64,000 bases of DNA from Micromonospora trifolii (GTDB lineage Bacteria > Actinomycetota > Actinomycetes > Mycobacteriales > Micromonosporaceae): assembly GCF_022229005.1 (NCBI RefSeq), contig NZ_JAKKFD010000034.1, forward strand, positions 62,001-126,000, given 5' to 3'. Below are positions 59,120 through 64,000 of this stretch, piece by piece. The notes under the pieces were generated by a model. It saw only the letters and a program-made list of their open reading frames with translations, had not been told where the DNA came from and ran no database searches. The position numbers were made by a program, and so were the translations under genes. Position 1 is the stretch's first letter, and the number at the start of each line of letters is the position of its first letter.

Positions 59120-60775
59120 GTGTTCAGCGGTGATGATGTCGGGGTGGGGGAGGACATCGGCACTGAGGGCAGGGCAGGCGGGCGGGCGCGTCGGTCGCCG
59201 GGCGCGTCGGGGCGTACACCGTCGGCCACCGGGGCGCGCGGCCCGGAGCCTGGCGCGGCGGCCCGCGAATCCGGGCCGGGGGCGCGGGAGCCCGGGCCGG
59301 CGGGACGCGAGCCGGAGGCCGTGGCGACGACCCCGCCGCGGGGCATCGACGCGGCCGGCGGGCTCGCCGCGCTGCGCGGCCTGCTGGACCGGCCACTGAC
59401 CTCGTACTACCTGCTGCTGTCCTGCGCCGGCCTGCTCTTGCTGATCGGGCTGACCATGGTCTTCTCGGCGACCAGCGTGAAGGACTACGCCGAGGACGGC
59501 AACGCCTCGGCCTCGGTGACCAAGCAGGCCATCTTCGCGATGATCGGCATCGGCGCGTTCTGGGTCTGCCAGCGTCTGCCGGCCAGCACCTACCGGTCGC
59601 TGGGCCGGCCGTTGCTGTTCACCTCGATCGGGTTGCTGCTCCTGCTCAACCTGCTGCTCGCCTACGCCCGGCTGACCGACCAGGATTCAGGGCGGATCGG
59701 CCCGATCGAGGCGCGACTGAACTGGCTGTTCGTCGGCGGGATCCAGCTACAGCCATCCGAGTTGGCCAAGTTCGCGATGGTGCTCTGGGGTGCCCACCTG
59801 GTCGCCCGCAAGGGCGCCGCGTTGGGCTGGTGGCGCGAGCTGGCCACCCCGCTCTTCCCGGTGGTCGGCCTGCTCTTCGTCCTGGTCGGCTACAACGACA
59901 CCGGCACCATGCTCTGTCTGCTGGCCCTGGTCGTGGGCCTGCTCTGGGCCGCCGGCGTGCGGATGCGGGTCTTCGGCGCCCTGGCGGCGGCCGGCCTGGT
60001 CGGGATCGGGCTGCTCGTCGCGGTGGCCTCACTGGGCGCCGGCTCCGGCGAGCGTGGCGAGGACAACTACCGCTTCGCCCGGCTGGCCATGTTCTTCAAT
60101 CCGCCGGACCCGGAGACCTGCAAACTCGGCGACTGCCTTCAGTTCTACCAGGGTCGGCTGGCCATCGAGCACGGTGGCTGGTTCGGCGTCGGGCTGGGCA
60201 AGGGCAGCCTGAAGTGGGACTGGCTGCCCGAGGCACACAACGACTTCATCTTCGCGATCATCGCCGAGGAGCTGGGCGTGATCGGGTGCGTCGTGGTGCT
60301 CACCCTGTTCGCGGTCATCGCGTACACCGGTTTCCGGATCGCCCGGCGGGTCGACGACCCGTTCCGCCGGCTCGCCGCCACCGCCGTGACGACCTGGCTG
60401 GTCAGTCAAGCCGTGATCAACATCGGTGGTGTGGTGGGACTGTTGCCGATCACCGGTCTGCCGCTGCCGTTCATCTCCGACGGCGGAAGTGCCCTGGTGG
60501 TGACGTTGGCCGGCATCGGCATGCTGGCGTCCTTCGCCCGCGCCGAACCCGATGCGGCCAGAGCACTGCATGCCCGTCCGCCGGCCCGGTGGGTCCGACT
60601 ACTCTGGGCCCCGTTGCCGCCGCTTCCCGGCCGGCGTCGCCGACCGGCGACGCCGCCCGCTGGCCGAGGGTCCGTGCCCCGGTCCCGCGAGCGGCGCCAT
60701 GACGATCAGGCCGCGCCGCGCGGGGTCCGACAGGACCGCAGCCGCAAGGGTACGGCGAGCGAGAGGAGACGCTGA
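59120..60775 (+). CDS. ftsW: lipid II polymerase FtsW
   Basis: About 551 residues. SEDS-family glycosyltransferase of septal wall synthesis. A Gly/Ala/Arg/Pro-rich cytoplasmic tail of roughly 85 residues, then ten membrane helices from 'LTSYYLLLSCAGLLLLIGLTMVFSATS'. Family marks: 'SEDS'-type loop 'GGIQLQPSELAKFAMVLWGAH', 'YNDTGTMLCLLALVVGLLW', 'GWFGVGLGKGSLKWDWLPEAHNDFIFAIIAEELG' and 'GLLPITGLPLPFISDGGSALV'. Start uncertain: GTG 59120 or 59144; earlier in-frame starts fall inside the inverted repeat. Overlaps murG (TGATG). Confidence 0.93.
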   Translation: MFSGDDVGVGEDIGTEGRAGGRARRSPGASGRTPSATGARGPEPGAAARESGPGAREPGPAGREPEAVATTPPRGIDAAGGLAALRGLLDRPLTSYYLLLSCAGLLLLIGLTMVFSATSVKDYAEDGNASASVTKQAIFAMIGIGAFWVCQRLPASTYRSLGRPLLFTSIGLLLLLNLLLAYARLTDQDSGRIGPIEARLNWLFVGGIQLQPSELAKFAMVLWGAHLVARKGAALGWWRELATPLFPVVGLLFVLVGYNDTGTMLCLLALVVGLLWAAGVRMRVFGALAAAGLVGIGLLVAVASLGAGSGERGEDNYRFARLAMFFNPPDPETCKLGDCLQFYQGRLAIEHGGWFGVGLGKGSLKWDWLPEAHNDFIFAIIAEELGVIGCVVVLTLFAVIAYTGFRIARRVDDPFRRLAATAVTTWLVSQAVINIGGVVGLLPITGLPLPFISDGGSALVVTLAGIGMLASFARAEPDAARALHARPPARWVRLLWAPLPPLPGRRRRPATPPAGRGSVPRSRERRHDDQAAPRGVRQDRSRKGTASERRR

Positions 60776-61881
60776 TGGGTCCGCTGCGTTCGGTGGTGCT
60801 CGCGGGAGGTGGCACCGGGGGGCACGTCTACCCGCTGCTCGCCTTCGCCGACTGCCTGCGCCGACACGACCCTGGCGTCCGGATCACCTGCCTCGGCACA
60901 CCCCGCGGCATGGAGAACGACCTGATCCCGCCCCAGGGCTACGACCTGCGGCAGATCCCGGCGTACCAGCTGCCCCGGTCGGTCAACATGAACCTGGTCC
61001 GTACCCCGGGCCGGATGTGGACCGCGGCGCGCGCCGCGGGCAAGGTGATCGACGAGGTGCGCGCCGAGGTGGTCGTCGGTTTCGGCGGGTACGTCTCGGT
61101 GCCGGCCTACCTGGCCGCGTGGCGCCGCGAGCTGCCCATGGTGATCCACGAGGTGAACGTGCCACCGGGCGTGGCCAACAAGCTGGGCATGAAGTTCACA
61201 AAGAACGTGGCCGTCGGCTTTCCGAACCAGCCGAGCCAGGCCGAGTCGCTGCGGGACGCCACAGTCGTCGGTGTGCCGCTGCGCCGCGCCATCGCGGGTC
61301 TGGACCGGTACGCGCTGCGCAATGCCGCCCGCGCCCACTTCGGGCTCCGTCCGGACCTGCCGGTGCTCTTCGTGTCCGGCGGCTCGTCCGGCGCCCGCTC
61401 GATCAACCTGGCGGTCTCCGGAGCGGCCAAGGAGCTGGCCCGCAACGGCGTGCAGGTGCTGCACGTGATGGGCGCCCGCAACGAGCCGGTGCCGATCCCC
61501 ACCGACCTGCCGGTGCCGTACGTGACGTTGCCGTACCTGTCCGAGATGGAGCTGGGCTACGCCGCCGCCGACCTGATGCTGGCCCGGGGCGGGGCGATGA
61601 CCGTCGCCGAGGTGGCCGCTATCGGGCTGCCCACGATCTACGTGCCGTACCCGCACAGCAACCAGGAGCAGCGGCGCAACGCCCTGCCCGTTGTGGAGGC
61701 CGGCGGTGGGCTGCTGGTCGACGACGGGGAACTCACCCCGGACTGGCTGGAGCGCACCGTGATCCCGCTCATCCGGGACCCGCAGCGGCTCTACAACATG
61801 GGTGCCGCCGCCGGGTCGTACGGCCGGCGCGACGGTGACGAGGCGCTGCGTTCCTTCGTGCTGGCGGCGGTGGCCCGATGA
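60775..61881 (+). CDS. murG: UDP-GlcNAc:lipid I GlcNAc transferase
   Basis: 368 residues. Makes lipid II. 'VVLAGGGTGGHVYPLLAFADCL' donor/acceptor loop, 'VVVGFGGYVSVPAYLAAW', 'HEVNVPPGVANKLGMKF', 'VLFVSGGSSGARSINLAV', 'LMLARGGAMTVAEVAAIGLPTIYVPYPHSNQEQRRNA'. ATG 60775 shares its A with the ftsW stop; AGAGGAG lies 8 nt upstream. Overlaps murC by ATGA. Confidence 0.96.
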   Translation: MGPLRSVVLAGGGTGGHVYPLLAFADCLRRHDPGVRITCLGTPRGMENDLIPPQGYDLRQIPAYQLPRSVNMNLVRTPGRMWTAARAAGKVIDEVRAEVVVGFGGYVSVPAYLAAWRRELPMVIHEVNVPPGVANKLGMKFTKNVAVGFPNQPSQAESLRDATVVGVPLRRAIAGLDRYALRNAARAHFGLRPDLPVLFVSGGSSGARSINLAVSGAAKELARNGVQVLHVMGARNEPVPIPTDLPVPYVTLPYLSEMELGYAAADLMLARGGAMTVAEVAAIGLPTIYVPYPHSNQEQRRNALPVVEAGGGLLVDDGELTPDWLERTVIPLIRDPQRLYNMGAAAGSYGRRDGDEALRSFVLAAVAR

Positions 61882-63443
61882 CCGCGCAGTTCACCCCGGC
61901 CGGCACGCTCACCGCCGAGGACCTGGGCGCCGTGCACCTGATCGGAGTGGGTGGGGTGGGCATGCTCGGCGTGGCCCGGCTGCTGCTCACCCGGGGCATC
62001 CGGGTCTCCGGCAGCGACCTGCGGGAGTGGCCTTCGCTGGCCGGCCTGCGGGCGCTCGGCGGCACCATCCACCTCAGCCACGAGGTGACCAACCTCGACG
62101 GCGTCGACACCGTCGTCTACTCCTCGGCCATTCCCCAGGACCACCTGGAGCTGGTCGAGGCGCGTCGGCGCGGCCTGCGGGTGCTGCACCGCTCGGAGGC
62201 GCTCGCCGCGGCGATGACCGGCCGTCGGGCGGTGGCCGTCGCCGGCACACACGGCAAGACCACCACCACCTCGATGGTGACGATGGTGCTCCAGCAGGCC
62301 GGTGTGGACCCGTCCTTCGTGATCGGCGGGGAGATCTCCGAGGTCGGCTCGGGTGCCCACCACGGCACCGGCGAGCACTTCGTGGTCGAGGCGGACGAGA
62401 GCGACCGCTCGTTCCTCATCTACCGCCCGTACGTCTCGATCATCACGAACGTCGAGGCGGACCACCTGAACACCTACGGCGACTACGCGACGCTGGAGGC
62501 GGCGTTCGTGGAGTTCGCCCGCCTCACCGACCCGGACGGGTTCATCATCACCTGCGCCGATGATCCGGGCGGTCGGCGGTTGGCCGAGAGCCTGCGCTCC
62601 GCGGGACGACGGGTGTTCACCTACGGCGAGGCCGCCGACGCCGACCTGCGGTTGACCGAGATGGTCTCCTCCGCACGGGGGGTGCGCTACCTGGCCGCGA
62701 TCGACGGCCGGTCGCTGGGCGAGTTCCGGCTGCCGGTGCCGGGACGGCACATGGGGCTGAACAGCGCCGCCGCGGTGCTGGCCGCGTACCTGCTGGAACT
62801 GCCGCTGGAGGCGGCGGAGGCCGCGCTGGCGGTCTTTCCCGGGGTGCGACGGCGCTTCGAGCGCAAGGGTGTCGCGGACGGCGTGCTGGTCTACGACGAG
62901 TACGCCTACCACCCGACCTCGATGACCCTCGCCAACCAGACGTTGCGCGAGGTCGCCGGGGACGGTCGGCTGATCGTCGTCTTCCAGCCGTACCGGCTGT
63001 ACCGCACCCGCGACAACCAGGCCGAGATCGCCGAGGCGCTGGCCATCGCCGACGAGGTGGTGCTCCTGGAGGTCTTCGGGCCCGGTGAGTTGCGTCAGCC
63101 CGGCGAGGGCTCGGCGGCGCTGATCGCGGCGGTGGATCTGCCCGCCGACCGCAAGGTCTTCGTGGAGTCGTGGGAGCAGGCCCCGGTCGAGGTGGCCCGT
63201 CGCGCCCGCGCGGGGGACGTGGTGGTGACCATGGGCGCCCCGCCCATCTCGCTGATGGGCGACGAGCTGCTGGCCGCCCTTGGTGAGCGTGCGGCCGGCT
63301 CGGCACCGGGCGCGACCGTCGACCCGGTGGCCACCACACCGGCGATCGGTGACCCGGTGCCGGGTGGCGCCACCTCCGGTGGCGACGGCGCTGCTCTCGG
63401 TGGCACCGCCGTGCCCGGCGGCTCGGCGCCCACGGCCGGATGA
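61878..63443 (+). CDS. murC: UDP-MurNAc:L-alanine ligase
   Basis: 521 residues. First Mur ligase. 'VHLIGVGGVGMLGVARLLL', P-loop 'VAVAGTHGKTTTTSMVTMVL', 'VVEADESDRSFLIYRPY', 'NVEADHLNTYGDY', 'GRHMGLNSAAAV' and 'RRRFERKGVADGVLVYDEYAYHPTSM'. A Gly/Ala/Pro/Thr-rich tail of about 45 residues follows the usual end. No MurD fusion is present. Overlaps ftsQ by ATGA. Confidence 0.95.
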   Translation: MTAQFTPAGTLTAEDLGAVHLIGVGGVGMLGVARLLLTRGIRVSGSDLREWPSLAGLRALGGTIHLSHEVTNLDGVDTVVYSSAIPQDHLELVEARRRGLRVLHRSEALAAAMTGRRAVAVAGTHGKTTTTSMVTMVLQQAGVDPSFVIGGEISEVGSGAHHGTGEHFVVEADESDRSFLIYRPYVSIITNVEADHLNTYGDYATLEAAFVEFARLTDPDGFIITCADDPGGRRLAESLRSAGRRVFTYGEAADADLRLTEMVSSARGVRYLAAIDGRSLGEFRLPVPGRHMGLNSAAAVLAAYLLELPLEAAEAALAVFPGVRRRFERKGVADGVLVYDEYAYHPTSMTLANQTLREVAGDGRLIVVFQPYRLYRTRDNQAEIAEALAIADEVVLLEVFGPGELRQPGEGSAALIAAVDLPADRKVFVESWEQAPVEVARRARAGDVVVTMGAPPISLMGDELLAALGERAAGSAPGATVDPVATTPAIGDPVPGGATSGGDGAALGGTAVPGGSAPTAG

Positions 63444-64000
63444 GTCCCGGCCCGGCCCGAGGGCGGACCAGCGCCGCCGACGGTGGCGCCCCTCGCCGCG
63501 GTCCGGCCCGGCGGTGGCAGCTCGTCCGGGCGGGCCGCGACGCGGTACCGCCCTCGACCCGCCGGTTCATGGCCCGTGCCCGGCAGCGTCGCATGCGTGC
63601 GGCGCTGCCGTGGGCGGTGGCCGCCGGGGTGCTCGCCCTGGCCGGGCTGATCGCGTGGACGGTGCTCGGCACCGGGCTGTTCGGTGTGCGCGAGGTCCGC
63701 GTGGAGGGTGCCGACCTGGTCACTCCGGTGCAGGTGCACGACGCGGTCGGGGTGCCGGACGGTGTGCCGCTGGCCCGGGTGGACCTGGCCGCCGCCGCCC
63801 GTCGGGTCGGCGCGCTGCCGGCGGTGGAGCGGGCCACGGTCTCCCGGGACTGGCCCGGCGCGCTGGTGGTGCGGGTGACCGAGCGGAGCGCGGTGGCGGT
63901 GGTGCCGCAGGGCGAGGCGTTCGCCCTGATCGACCGGAGCGGAGTGGCGTTCCGGACGGTGGAGCGACGCCCCGCCGACCTGCCACAGGTGACTGTGGCC
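63440..64000 (+). CDS. ftsQ: division protein FtsQ, 3' end outside the window
   Basis: First 187 codons. Basic cytoplasmic tail (about 1-52), one membrane helix 'ALPWAVAAGVLALAGLIAWTV' (about 54-74), then POTRA domain 'LFGVREVRVEGADLVTPVQVHDAVGVPDGVPLARVDLAAAARRVGALPAVERATVSRDWPGALVVRVTER' in outline, and the start of the beta domain. FtsQ links FtsB/FtsL into the divisome. Cut by the window edge; no stop in frame. Confidence 0.92.
   Translation, partial: MSPGPARGRTSAADGGAPRRGPARRWQLVRAGRDAVPPSTRRFMARARQRRMRAALPWAVAAGVLALAGLIAWTVLGTGLFGVREVRVEGADLVTPVQVHDAVGVPDGVPLARVDLAAAARRVGALPAVERATVSRDWPGALVVRVTERSAVAVVPQGEAFALIDRSGVAFRTVERRPADLPQVTVA

Overview
The window is 64 kb of very GC-rich DNA with tightly packed genes, many joined by ATGA or GTGA start/stop overlaps. 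It carries a meso-DAP type murE, MurT/GatD, PASTA kinase, F420-type oxidoreductase and DUF3040/DUF2203 proteins. This points to a high-GC actinomycete, most likely Micromonosporaceae (Micromonospora or a close relative). The genus is inferred; the actinobacterial assignment is well supported. I see no rRNA, tRNA, CRISPR array, phage or insertion sequence. The region looks like stable chromosome.

Layout. 1-10.3 kb: MFS exporter facing a short WAGPG-repeat peptide gene, a Crp-type regulator, RNase AS-like exonuclease, PPOX protein, a phosphofructokinase with pyrophosphate-type active-site residues, proC, DUF2203, a DUF4397-sortase pair, an F420-type reductase and a glutathione peroxidase. 10.4-12.8 kb: secreted CBM2-GH18 chitinase and a lipoprotein. 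12.8-22.5 kb: DAHP synthase, threonine aldolase, endonuclease IV, PknL-like PASTA kinase, Rv2175c-like DNA-binding protein, polyprenyl synthase, XRE regulator, metF and a CDP-alcohol phosphotransferase. The gene neighbourhood resembles M. tuberculosis Rv2172c-Rv2179c. 22.5-27.8 kb: a six-gene minus-strand operon for an acyclic, hydroxylated/glycosylated carotenoid (CrtI-, CruC-, CruF- and CrtA-like). 27.9-34.6 kb: an SOS mutasome locus (two LexA-type boxes, structured leader, HEPN gene, imuA', imuB, dnaE2). 34.7-43.8 kb: a small unrecognised gene, methyltransferase, phosphodiesterase, dinB, DUF3040, and the transglutaminase-DUF58-MoxR trio. 44.0-47.1 kb: leuS behind a leucine leader peptide and an intrinsic terminator. 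47.3-64 kb: TVP38, gatD-murT, then the division and cell wall (dcw) cluster mraZ-rsmH-ftsL-ftsI-murE-murF-mraY-ftsW-murG-murC-ftsQ, which has no murD.

How the genes work together. The right half is largely a cell-envelope module. murE/murF/mraY/murG/murC make lipid II, murT/gatD amidate it, ftsI/ftsW/ftsL/ftsQ use it at the septum, and PknL-like PASTA signalling and prenyl synthesis lie further left. The middle holds translesion synthesis (dnaE2, imuB, dinB). Regulation visible in the DNA includes several TANNNT boxes 6-8 nt from start codons (leaderless transcripts), MraZ-type 10-bp spaced repeats on the mraZ promoter, SOS boxes, and an attenuator before leuS. Seven long intergenic inverted repeats, five of them between convergent genes, probably act as two-way terminators.

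Most worth a second look: the WAGPG-repeat peptide, the leuS leader/attenuator, the SOS-controlled structured leader of the mutasome locus, the missing murD, the carotenoid operon, and the inverted-repeat family.
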